In this document: piece after piece, positions 1-6,095 of the stretch
Layout of the letters: each line of letters starts with the position of its first letter
Position numbering within the stretch: position 1 is the stretch's first letter
Assembly (NCBI GenBank): GCA_021817645.1
Contig: JAKAGH010000075.1
Coordinates: 1-10,894, forward strand
DNA from: Deltaproteobacteria bacterium
GTDB lineage: Bacteria > Desulfobacterota > Desulfobaccia > Desulfobaccales > 0-14-0-80-60-11
Length of the DNA: 10,894 bases
Direction: 5' to 3'
Notes under the pieces: model-generated
What the model was told of the DNA's origin: nothing
The model's input: only the letters and a program-made list of their open reading frames with translations
Database searches by the model: none
Made by a program: the position numbers and the translations under genes

Positions 1-1583
1 CCGTGGAGGCCCAGGGTAAGGAGGCCCTGGCTCCTGACACTCCCCACGCCCAGGCCCAGCGCAAGTGGGATTTACTGTTGCAACCCACCGGCCCCAAGGC
101 CGCGGATTTCGGCGTCCCCAGCATCTCCGACCTCCGGGTGGCCTCCTTTGTCCAGAGCCGCTGGGATCAAAGCACGGCGGGCGGCTACGGGAACTGCTAC
201 AACTACTATACCCCATATAATTATGTCTGCGGCTGCGTGGCCACCGCCATGTCCCAACTCATGCGCTACTGGCAGTATCCCACGGTCGGCATCGGCACAA
301 GCTCTTATTACTATTATATTAGCGGTGGTGGCCCGTATTGGGCCAATACCCGGGGCGGCAATGATAGTGGTGGGGCCTATGTCTGGAGTGATATGGCGTT
401 GGTTCCCGCCTCAGGAGTTACCTTGGCCCAACGGCAGGCCATCGGCCGACTTACCTCGGATGCGGGCCTTTCGGTCCACATGGACTATTCATCTGGTAGT
501 TCAGGCGCAGATACCCTCGCAGCAGCCAGCGCCTTTACCAGTACGTTTGGCTACAGTAACGCCAAAACAGGCTATTACTCTGGGAGCAACCTCCCGGAGA
601 CCCAACGCAATGTCATGGTCAACGCCAATCTGCACGCCCAGTATCCCGTCCTTTTCGGCATTACGGGGGCTGGCGGCCACGCCATCGTCTGTGACGGTTA
701 CGGCTACAACTCCTCCACCATGTACCATCATCTCAATATGGGCTGGTCCGGCTCCAATGATGCCTGGTACAATTTGCCCACGATTGACACCACCTACTAC
801 AACTTTAACAGCGTCTATAAATGCATCTACAACGTCTATCCTTCGGGTTCCGGCGAGATCATCGCCGGCCGGGTGACGGATGCCGGCGGCACTCCCCTGA
901 ACCACGCCACGGTGAGCAGCAGCGACGGCTCCTCCGCCAGCACTGACGCCAACGGCATCTATGCCCTGCCCCGGGTGGGCTCCAATACTACCTTTACCAT
1001 CACCGCCAGTGCGTCGGGATATACCTCATCCTCCCAATCGGTGACCACGGGCGCGAGCACCGATAACACCACCACCACCGGCAATAAGTGGCCCATCGAC
1101 TTCGCCCTCTCCCCCTACGTCCCGCCCACCATCCCCCTGAGCACGGCCCTGGACAATACCAAGCTCAGCTTCAACACCGCGGGCCACGCCAACTGGTTCG
1201 GGGAAAGCGCCACCTGGTATTACGGCGGCAGCGCCGCCCAGAGCGGGGCCATCGCCGCTAACCAGTGGACCCAACTGATTACCACCGTCACCGGCCCCGG
1301 CACCCTGTCGTTCTATTGGAAGGTTTCTTCCGAGGCAGCCCCGCCTGGCAGCTATTATGACTATCTGGGGGTTTGGATTGATGACACCTTCAAAGGTTCT
1401 ATAGACGGGGTAGTGGATTGGACCAAGGTAACCTTAGCCATCCCCAAGGGTATCCATACCATCACCTGGCAGTACCGCAAGGATGACTATGTCGATTACG
1501 GGTCCGACTGCGGCTGGGTGGACAAGGTGGTCTATTTCCGGAGGGGCGGCCTGGGCGCGATACTCCAGCTCCTGATGCAATGA
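1..1583 (+). CDS. C10 family (streptopain-like) cysteine peptidase with C-terminal beta domains, 5' partial
   Basis: This is a probable secreted cysteine endopeptidase of MEROPS family C10 (SpeB/streptopain type). The frame is open to the left edge, so signal peptide and propeptide are probably outside the window; the GTG at base 3 is only the first possible codon seen. Numbering from it, the catalytic Cys is C78 in the motif GCVATAMSQLMRYWQYP. The catalytic His is H226 in GGHAIVCDGYG, and the conserved Asn/Trp segment is LNMGWSG at 244-250. Residues 285-350 look like a carboxypeptidase-regulatory-like beta domain (IIAGRVTDAGGTPL, then SGYTSSSQSV). Residues about 377-513 resemble the jelly-roll repeat of bacterial surface proteins (WFGESATWYYGGSAAQSGAI, GPGTLSFYWKVSSEA, GWVDKVVYF). 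The protein ends shortly after, with no obvious sorting signal. Catalytic elements seem complete, so activity is plausible. The substrate is unknown; extracellular protein degradation is the inferred role. A strong terminator follows. Confidence 0.85.
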   Translation, partial: VEAQGKEALAPDTPHAQAQRKWDLLLQPTGPKAADFGVPSISDLRVASFVQSRWDQSTAGGYGNCYNYYTPYNYVCGCVATAMSQLMRYWQYPTVGIGTSSYYYYISGGGPYWANTRGGNDSGGAYVWSDMALVPASGVTLAQRQAIGRLTSDAGLSVHMDYSSGSSGADTLAAASAFTSTFGYSNAKTGYYSGSNLPETQRNVMVNANLHAQYPVLFGITGAGGHAIVCDGYGYNSSTMYHHLNMGWSGSNDAWYNLPTIDTTYYNFNSVYKCIYNVYPSGSGEIIAGRVTDAGGTPLNHATVSSSDGSSASTDANGIYALPRVGSNTTFTITASASGYTSSSQSVTTGASTDNTTTTGNKWPIDFALSPYVPPTIPLSTALDNTKLSFNTAGHANWFGESATWYYGGSAAQSGAIAANQWTQLITTVTGPGTLSFYWKVSSEAAPPGSYYDYLGVWIDDTFKGSIDGVVDWTKVTLAIPKGIHTITWQYRKDDYVDYGSDCGWVDKVVYFRRGGLGAILQLLMQ

Positions 1584-1629
1584 GACGGAACTCTGATTAA
1601 GGGCGCACTGATGCAGGTGTGGTGATTAA

Positions 1630-1661
1630 GGGCGGACCTCCGGGTCCGCCCTCGCTTTTTT
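1630..1661 (+). terminator. Rho-independent terminator after the C10 peptidase
   Basis: A perfect 9-bp GC-rich stem, GGGCGGACC at 1630-1638 and GGTCCGCCC at 1643-1651 with a TCCG loop, is followed after CTCGC-type bases by six T (1656-1661). It lies 46 bases past the peptidase stop codon and should end that transcript. The stem sequence nearly matches another palindrome at 6837-6858, so it may have come from a dispersed repeat family. Confidence 0.85.
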
Positions 1662-1803
1662 GAGGACGACGGTCTTTGAACAGGACACGGTATTCTTCCG
1701 GTTTCACCCCCGCGAGGCTACAGGTTTGATCTAGATTTGGCATAAAACCCTTTACTCTCAGGAAAATTTGTGAACATTTTCTTTTTCACGTCTATACATT
1801 ATT

Positions 1804-1896
1804 ATGGGAAAAAGACTTGCGGATTGGTTCGATTCTACCGATATTAAGATTGTATGGTACCGAAAAGATTTAATCAGGCTGGCGGCCGGAACCTAA
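1804..1896 (+). CDS. possible 30-residue microprotein (low confidence)
   Basis: A short frame runs from ATG 1804 to TAA 1896. The peptide starts MGKRLADWFDSTDIK and ends DLIRLAAGT; it is mixed basic and acidic with two Trp, no Cys and no membrane segment. There is no Shine-Dalgarno sequence: upstream is AT-rich with TATACA at 1793-1798, which would place transcription start about at the ATG. It would therefore have to be leaderless. Codon use is AT-rich and unlike the neighbouring genes, so it could be chance, a recent arrival or a fragment of a decayed gene. No family is recognised. Confidence 0.2.
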   Translation: MGKRLADWFDSTDIKIVWYRKDLIRLAAGT

Positions 1897-1970
1897 GCTG
1901 ATCAGGAACTGCTCCCTCTTCCCTCAGCCCTTCCGGCCCCCGGGCCGGGAAAATGCGGAGGCTGAGGATT

Positions 1971-2186
1971 ATGGGAGAAATTATTGAGTTCCATCTGACC
2001 AAGAAATCCATTTACCGGGCCGCGGTCAAGGAAATGGAGCGGATGTACCAGCTCTCTTGCGGCGGCAACGACCCCATCGTGGATGACTCCTCCCGGGAGA
2101 TGTTTGAGAGAGGGGAGATCGACGAAGTGACCTGGGTGAGTTGGGACCGCTATTGTACAAATGTCTTGAATTCGCTGGGAGAATAG
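1971..2186 (+). CDS. hypothetical 71-residue protein preceding the flavoprotein gene
   Basis: This is a small soluble, acidic protein of unknown function. The ATG at 1971 is preferred over the in-frame ATG at 1953 because a clear GGAGG (1957-1961) sits 9 bases before it. The sequence starts MGEIIEFHLTKKSIYRA and continues with an amphipathic helix-like stretch (AAVKEMERMYQLS), an acidic loop (DPIVDDSS) and an aromatic-rich end (EVTWVSWDRYCTNVL). It has two separated Cys, no CxxC pair, no signal peptide and no membrane segment. The stop lies 43 bases before the start of the flavoprotein gene on the same strand with no terminator between them, so co-transcription is likely. I do not recognise a family. 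A partner or regulatory role beside the flavoprotein is inference from position only. Confidence 0.7.
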   Translation: MGEIIEFHLTKKSIYRAAVKEMERMYQLSCGGNDPIVDDSSREMFERGEIDEVTWVSWDRYCTNVLNSLGE

Positions 2187-2229
2187 CATATGGAAAAAGA
2201 AGCCGTATGACCTTGTCCAGGAGGACAGC

Positions 2230-2790
2230 TTGAAAATCGCCGCGGTGTTGGGCAGTCCCCGGCCCCAGGGGAACAGCGCCACTTTGGCCTCCGCCTTTCT
2301 GGAGGCCGCCAAAGAAAAGGGGGCGGAAATTCAGGTATATTCCCTGAACCAGATGAATTTTCGCGGTTGCCAGGCCTGCATGTCCTGCAAGACTAAAACC
2401 GAGGCCTGCATCCTGGAGGACGATCTGGCCCCGGTGCTGGCGGCCGTCAAGGCTGCGGAGGTCCTGGTGCTGGCCTCCCCGGTTTACTTCGGGGACTTAA
2501 GCGGCCAGTTGAAATGTTTTTTCGACCGCACGTATTCTTACATCAATGCGGATTTCACCAGCCGCGTGCCCGGGGGGAAAACCGCGGTCCTGGTCCTGGT
2601 CCAGGCCAACCCGGATGCCGGCCAATTTGCCGACATCTTCCCCCGCTACCAGCGCTGGCTTACTTTTTTCGGTTATGACCCGGTATTCCTGCTCCGGGCC
2701 ACCGGTGTCAAAAACCCCGGGGATATTAAGGGGCAGGCCGCGGTGTTGGAGGAGGCCGCGGCACTGGCCCGAAAGATCATGAATAAATAG
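2230..2790 (+). CDS. NADPH-dependent FMN reductase / iron-sulfur flavoprotein (Isf-like)
   Basis: The protein has 186 residues with a flavodoxin-like fold. Residues 8-16 (GSPRPQGNS) form the FMN phosphate loop, and SPVYFGDLSGQLKCFFDR at 83-100 is the second family signature. Between them are C47-x2-C50-x2-C53-x6-C60, close to the compact [4Fe-4S] motif of archaeal iron-sulfur flavoproteins such as Isf of Methanosarcina. The cluster is therefore plausible, although many family members carry similar Cys without proof of one. The expected role is cytoplasmic electron transfer or reduction of quinones, oxygen or other acceptors in an anaerobe. The start is TTG 2230, supported by AGGAGG at 2219-2224 and by the MKIAAVLGSP beginning usual for the family. 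It probably shares a transcript with the 71-residue gene upstream. Its stop codon lies inside a terminator-like hairpin. Confidence 0.85.
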   Translation: MKIAAVLGSPRPQGNSATLASAFLEAAKEKGAEIQVYSLNQMNFRGCQACMSCKTKTEACILEDDLAPVLAAVKAAEVLVLASPVYFGDLSGQLKCFFDRTYSYINADFTSRVPGGKTAVLVLVQANPDAGQFADIFPRYQRWLTFFGYDPVFLLRATGVKNPGDIKGQAAVLEEAAALARKIMNK

Positions 2791-2817
2791 GAAAACTTCC
2801 TATTTATTCTAATTTTT
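2781..2817 (+). terminator. hairpin terminator overlapping the flavoprotein stop codon
   Basis: A perfect 13-bp inverted repeat (GAATAAATAGGAA at 2781-2793 and TTCCTATTTATTC at 2797-2809) with a 3-base loop includes the TAG stop at 2788-2790. It is followed by TAATTTTT. The stem is AT-rich but long, so a rho-independent terminator is the best reading. Confidence 0.65.
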
Positions 2818-2842
2818 CTCTTCCATTTTCAGATCCTTTCAA

Positions 2843-2869
2843 GAAAAATAGAAAATGCTCCTATTTTTC
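2843..2869. repeat. second inverted repeat in the flavoprotein-cheY gap
   Basis: GAAAAATAG at 2843-2851 and CTATTTTTC at 2861-2869 are perfect 9-bp arms around a 9-base loop. No T tract follows on the + strand, so terminator function in that direction is doubtful. It could be an operator or mRNA leader structure for cheY, or a weak terminator in the other direction. Confidence 0.4.
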
Positions 2870-2935
2870 CCCGCCTTGATCCCCTTTCCTTTTCTCAGAA
2901 TAAGCCTTATTTTTAAAGTACCCGCCTGAAGAACA

Positions 2936-2952
2936 ATCAAGGTCATCGAGCC
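2936..2952. repeat. 17-base direct repeat, copy 1 (cheY leader)
   Basis: ATCAAGGTCATCGAGCC here is identical to 3489-3505 inside eboD, 553 bases away. Copy 1 lies upstream of the cheY start but in the cheY reading frame, and copy 2 encodes the IKVIEP residues of eboD. Confidence 0.85.
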
Positions 2953-3019
2953 TCTCCCGCAGCAGAGGTTGAGTGCGATTGAGGGAGAGCGAATCCGCCG
3001 TCTATCTGAAGGTAGTAAA

Positions 3020-3409
3020 ATGGAAAACCCTAAAAAAAATGTATTGGTAGTGGATGACGTTGAAATCACCAGGAAGATCATCTGTAAAATTCTTAAACGG
3101 ATCGGTTTTGATAGTATCTTTGAAGCAGATGATGGGCCTGCAGCGCTGTCTCTTCTGAGAGAATTCCCCATTGACCTGATCATTACTGACTGGAATATGC
3201 CCCAAATGTCCGGCTTGGAACTCTTGCAAAAAATTCGCGCCCACCCGGAGCATCAACATATTCCGGTGCTGATGATAACCGCCGAGGGGCAAGAGGAGTA
3301 TATTCTTGCCGCCGTAAAAGCGGGGGTCGACAATTATGTGGTCAAGCCGTTTAGAGCGGAAACGCTAAAGGAGCAGATCGAGACAGTTTTCAAGAAACTT
3401 GGTGCTTAA
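3020..3409 (+). CDS. single-domain CheY-like response regulator
   Basis: This 129-residue receiver domain has no output domain. Counting from ATG 3020, the acidic pocket is D12 and D13, the phosphoacceptor D57 (ITDWNMP), the switch Thr T87 (LMITAEG), and the conserved Lys K109 (VVKPF) is preceded by Y106. These positions fall at the same residue numbers as in Escherichia coli CheY, so a phosphorylatable, CheY-type switch is well supported. The start at 3020 is chosen because the protein begins there as family members do and GAAGG lies just upstream; the frame continues back to a TTG at 2969 and contains a 17-base repeat shared with eboD. No histidine kinase or chemotaxis gene is visible nearby, so its partner is encoded elsewhere. 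It might control motility or act as a phospho-sink, but neither can be shown from this window. Confidence 0.9.
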   Translation: MENPKKNVLVVDDVEITRKIICKILKRIGFDSIFEADDGPAALSLLREFPIDLIITDWNMPQMSGLELLQKIRAHPEHQHIPVLMITAEGQEEYILAAVKAGVDNYVVKPFRAETLKEQIETVFKKLGA

Positions 3410-3461
3410 ACCTCCCGTTTTCCCCGCCTAGCTCGCCCTTGATTTCCCCAGGCCAGGTCTT

Positions 3462-4721
3462 ATGTTCAAGATAACCGGCTGCAGGAGGATCAAGGTCATC
3501 GAGCCCATCCGGCAAGATTTTCAAGTGCGCTATCGCTACGCCGTCCATTTTACCAGGGAGGTCTTTGCCCCGGACAATCCCTTAGTAAGTCAGGTCGCGG
3601 CCGGAGAGGACGACCATCGCCCGAAAAAGCTGCTGGTGGTGGTGGATCAGGGATTGTCCCAGCACCACCCCCGCCTGTTGGGGCAGATTGAGGCTTACTG
3701 CCGCCGCCACCAGGAGTTCCTGGAGCTCGCGGCCCCGCCCCTGCTGGTGCCGGGGGGCGAAGCAGCCAAAAACGACAGCCGTCTGGTGGACCGCCTGCAC
3801 CAAGCCATCCGGGACGCGGGCCTTTGCCGCCACTCCTTCGTGGTGGCCGTGGGCGGGGGCGCAGTCATCGACCTGGCGGGCTATGCCGCGGCCACGGCCC
3901 ACCGGGGACTGCGGCTGCTCCGCGTTCCCACCACCGTCTTGGCCCAGGCCGACGCCGCCATCGGCGTGAAAAACGGCATCAATTCTTTTGGCCTCAAGAA
4001 TTTCCTGGGGACCTTCGCCCCGCCCTGGGCGGTCATCAATGACGCGGCCTTTCTCCCCACTCTCTCCCGGCGGGATTGGCTGGGCGGTGTGGCCGAAGCC
4101 GTGAAGGTGGCCCTGATTAAAGACCCGGCTTTTTTTGCTTTCCTGGAGGAGCAGGCTGCAAAGTTGACCGCCCGCCACCTGGGCATCATGGAGCAGGTCG
4201 TTTATCGCTGCGCCGCCCTGCACCTGGACCACATTGCCGGCAGCGGCGACCCCTTTGAGTGCGGCACCTCCCGGCCCCTGGACTTCGGCCATTGGGCGGC
4301 CCATAAACTGGAGCAGCTCTCCGGCCACCGGCTGCGGCACGGCGAGGCCGTGGCCCTGGGCATGGCCCTGGACGCCACCTATTCCTATCTGGCCGGATTC
4401 CTCCTGCGGCCCGATTGGCTCCGGATCGTGACCTTATTGGAAAACCTGGGCTTCAGTCTTTACGCGCCGGAACTGGATGATCCGGCCCGGGTCCTGGAGG
4501 GCCTCCAGGAATTCCGGGAACATCTGGGAGGGCGGCTCACCATCATGCTCTTGTGGGCCATCGGCCAGGGGCTGGAGGTCCATGAAATAGACCCGGAGTC
4601 CCTGGTCACCTGTCTAGACCTCCTGAAAAAGAGGGCCGCAGCCGGTGCCGTGGCTCCCCCGGCCCGCCGGGCCCGGGCCTGGGGTAGCACAGGCTTTCCA
4701 GCCTGTGCCGTTCCGGACTAA
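3462..4721 (+). CDS. eboD: EboD-type sugar-phosphate cyclase (3-dehydroquinate synthase-like)
   Basis: This NAD- and metal-dependent cyclase fold belongs to the 3-dehydroquinate synthase superfamily. Visible elements are GGEAAKND (98-105), the NAD-binding VAVGGGAVIDLAGYAAAT (128-145), RVPTTVLAQADAAIGVKNGI (154-173), LKNFLGTFAPP (178-188), and the probable metal ligands E212 (GGVAEAVK), H277 (LDFGHWAAHKLE) and H293 (RHGEAVALGM). The start region (IRQDFQVRYRYAVHFTREVF) and the gene directly downstream point to EboD of the ebo cluster rather than shikimate-pathway AroB. In cyanobacteria ebo genes are linked to moving the scytonemin monomer to the periplasm, but the EboD reaction is not known to me. 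ATG 3462 lacks a strong ribosome binding site and adds about 13 residues before the usual family start. The last 29 residues or so are low complexity and run through a palindromic repeat (4683-4708), giving GSTGFPACA. AroB or another cyclase subgroup is the main alternative. Confidence 0.85.
   Translation: MFKITGCRRIKVIEPIRQDFQVRYRYAVHFTREVFAPDNPLVSQVAAGEDDHRPKKLLVVVDQGLSQHHPRLLGQIEAYCRRHQEFLELAAPPLLVPGGEAAKNDSRLVDRLHQAIRDAGLCRHSFVVAVGGGAVIDLAGYAAATAHRGLRLLRVPTTVLAQADAAIGVKNGINSFGLKNFLGTFAPPWAVINDAAFLPTLSRRDWLGGVAEAVKVALIKDPAFFAFLEEQAAKLTARHLGIMEQVVYRCAALHLDHIAGSGDPFECGTSRPLDFGHWAAHKLEQLSGHRLRHGEAVALGMALDATYSYLAGFLLRPDWLRIVTLLENLGFSLYAPELDDPARVLEGLQEFREHLGGRLTIMLLWAIGQGLEVHEIDPESLVTCLDLLKKRAAAGAVAPPARRARAWGSTGFPACAVPD
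3489..3505. repeat. 17-base direct repeat, copy 2 (5' end of eboD)
   Basis: This is an exact match to 2936-2952, lying in codons 10-15 of eboD. Both copies are read in the frame giving I-K-V-I-E-P, so the cheY leader resembles a relic of the eboD 5' end. Confidence 0.85.
4683..4708. repeat. palindromic repeat, copy 1, within the 3' end of eboD
   Basis: GGTA precedes a perfect 9-bp stem, GCACAGGCT at 4687-4695 and AGCCTGTGC at 4700-4708, with a TTCC loop. It matches 8637-8662 at 25 of 26 positions. The eboD stop codon lies 11 bases beyond it, so the repeat is translated as part of the EboD tail. Confidence 0.85.
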
Positions 4722-4763
4722 AGCCCGCGGCCGCACCTCCCTCCCCGCATTCGAGGCAAAACC

Positions 4764-6095
4764 TTGCAAATCGGCCCCGACGGTTGCTTCCATCTGACCT
4801 ACTGCACCAAGATTCATCCCGGCACCGGCTGGCAGGAGCTCTTCGGCCACCTCCACACCCAGGTGCCCCGGCTGCACGCCAGACTCTCGCCGGACCGGCC
4901 CTTCGGCCTGGGCCTGCGCCTCTCCGCGGCGGAAAGCGAGGAACTGCTGACCGGGGGAAATCTCGAAGAGCTCCGGGCATTCCTGGCCGCCCAGGGCCTT
5001 TACGTCTTTACCATGAACGGCTTCCCTTACGGGGCCTTTCACGGCGGGCAGCGGGTCAAATCCCAGGTCTTTGCCCCGGACTGGCGGGAAGAGACCCGGG
5101 TGCGCTACACCCTGCGGCTGGTGGGGATTCTCCGGCAACTGCTGCCCTTGGGCCTGGAAGGAAGCATCTCCACCTCTCCCCTGTCTTACAAGCCCTGGGT
5201 CAACCCCGGGGACACCGCGGCCCTGGAGCGGATCTGCGCCAACCTGGCAGTGGTGGTGGAGGAAATGGCCCGCATCCGGGACGAAGAAAGCAAATTGCTC
5301 CACCTGGACCTGGAGCCGGAGCCGGACGGGTTGGTGGAAAACAGTGGGGAATTGACCGCGTTTTTCCGGGATTGGCTGCTGCCTAAGGCTGCGCCTCTCC
5401 TGGCCCGGAGGTTAGACATTCCCCTGACTAAGGCACAGGAGCTTGTGCTGACCCACCTCCGGGTCTGCCTGGACACCTGCCACCTGGCCGTGGCTTATGA
5501 AGACCCGGCCGCGGCCCTGGACGGCTTTGACCGGGAAGGCATCAAAGTGGGGAAGGTGCAGATCACCGCGGGCCTAAAAGTTCCCCTCCCCCCGGACGCT
5601 GCTGGCCGGGCCGCGCTGGCCCGGCAGCTCCAAGATTTTGCTGATTCTCCCTACCTGCACCAGGTCCTGGCCCGGCAGGGAAATGGCGGCCGGCGGCAAT
5701 TCCCGGACCTGGCGGCGGCCCTGCCCACCTTACCGGACAGCCGGGACCGGGAATGGCGCATCCACTTCCACACACCGCTGTTTGTGGCGCGCCACGGGAT
5801 GCTCCTCTCCACCCGGGACGAGACCCGGGCGGTCTTGGATCTGCTGCGGGCGCGCGGCTTTTGCCGCCACCTGGAGATCGAAACTTATACCTGGGAAATC
5901 CTCCCCCCGGAATTGAAGAAGGACCTGGTGGATTCATTGGAACTTGAATATCTCTGGGTTTTAGCTAATTTGGTGGGAACGAAGAAAATCATTTCGCCTT
6001 ATTCGCCAACTCCTCCATCACCGCCAGTTGAATCTGCTGGATCTCCAGCAGGCGCCGCCATTGCCGGGTCAGCAGCAGATCCATCTTTTCGTTGA
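4764..6095 (+). CDS. eboE: EboE, xylose-isomerase-like TIM-barrel metabolite traffic protein
   Basis: The beginning (HLTYCTKIHPGTGW at 10-23), RLSPDRPFGLGLRLS (40-54), LYVFTMNGFPYGAFH (79-93) and STSPLSYKPW (136-145) match the EboE family as I know it. The fold is a sugar-phosphate-isomerase-like TIM barrel. Candidate metal ligands are E184 (LDLEPEPDG), D237 and H240 (CLDTCH), H334/H336 (RIHFHTPLF) and E371/E373 (LEIETYTWEILPPEL). The substrate is unknown. The start is TTG 4764, with GAGG at 4753-4756, 42 bases after eboD on the same strand, so the two are likely co-transcribed. Family similarity seems to end near residue 403. The last 40 residues are Pro/Ser/Ala-rich, and 107 bases of the frame (5989-6095) are the antisense of the DUF1003 gene. 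Stops in both other frames occur at 5962 and 5966, so the native stop may have been lost by a small indel. Confidence 0.88.
   Translation: MQIGPDGCFHLTYCTKIHPGTGWQELFGHLHTQVPRLHARLSPDRPFGLGLRLSAAESEELLTGGNLEELRAFLAAQGLYVFTMNGFPYGAFHGGQRVKSQVFAPDWREETRVRYTLRLVGILRQLLPLGLEGSISTSPLSYKPWVNPGDTAALERICANLAVVVEEMARIRDEESKLLHLDLEPEPDGLVENSGELTAFFRDWLLPKAAPLLARRLDIPLTKAQELVLTHLRVCLDTCHLAVAYEDPAAALDGFDREGIKVGKVQITAGLKVPLPPDAAGRAALARQLQDFADSPYLHQVLARQGNGGRRQFPDLAAALPTLPDSRDREWRIHFHTPLFVARHGMLLSTRDETRAVLDLLRARGFCRHLEIETYTWEILPPELKKDLVDSLELEYLWVLANLVGTKKIISPYSPTPPSPPVESAGSPAGAAIAGSAADPSFR

Larger units (their letters stand above)
1584..1970. other. 387-base intergenic region
   Basis: The gap holds the peptidase terminator, an imperfect duplication (TGATTAAGGGCG at 1594-1605 and again at 1623-1634), and then an AT-rich stretch from about 1735 to 1880 unlike the GC-rich genes around it. 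Inside the AT-rich part are a weak promoter-like TATACA at 1793-1798 with TGAACA 16 bases upstream, and a 30-codon open frame at 1804-1896 listed separately. A second AT-rich promoter candidate (TTGCGG at 1817) is too weak to call. No RNA gene was recognised. Confidence 0.6.

Noticed and set aside
148..876. Long + strand frame of 242 codons inside the C10 peptidase
   Set aside because: It lies in another frame of a gene with clear catalytic motifs, and its peptide is a compositional shadow rich in Pro, Ser and Thr.
1817..1847. Promoter-like TTGCGG followed by TATTAA for the 71-residue gene
   Set aside because: The spacing is 19 bases and both boxes are poor matches.
2190..2210. Mini-frame MEKEAV between the 71-residue gene and the flavoprotein
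   Set aside because: GGGAG upstream is well placed, but six codons with no regulatory structure around them are not enough to call a leader peptide.
2876..2904. Promoter-like TTGATC with AATAAG before cheY
   Set aside because: The spacing is 17 bases but the -10 match is too weak to assert in an AT-rich stretch.
3582..4340. Antisense frame of 252 codons opposite eboD
   Set aside because: It is antisense to well-conserved cyclase motifs and shows no family features; long antisense frames are expected in GC-rich genes.
4614..5303. Antisense frame of 229 codons opposite eboE
   Set aside because: It is opposite conserved EboE sequence and has no ribosome binding site or recognisable domain.
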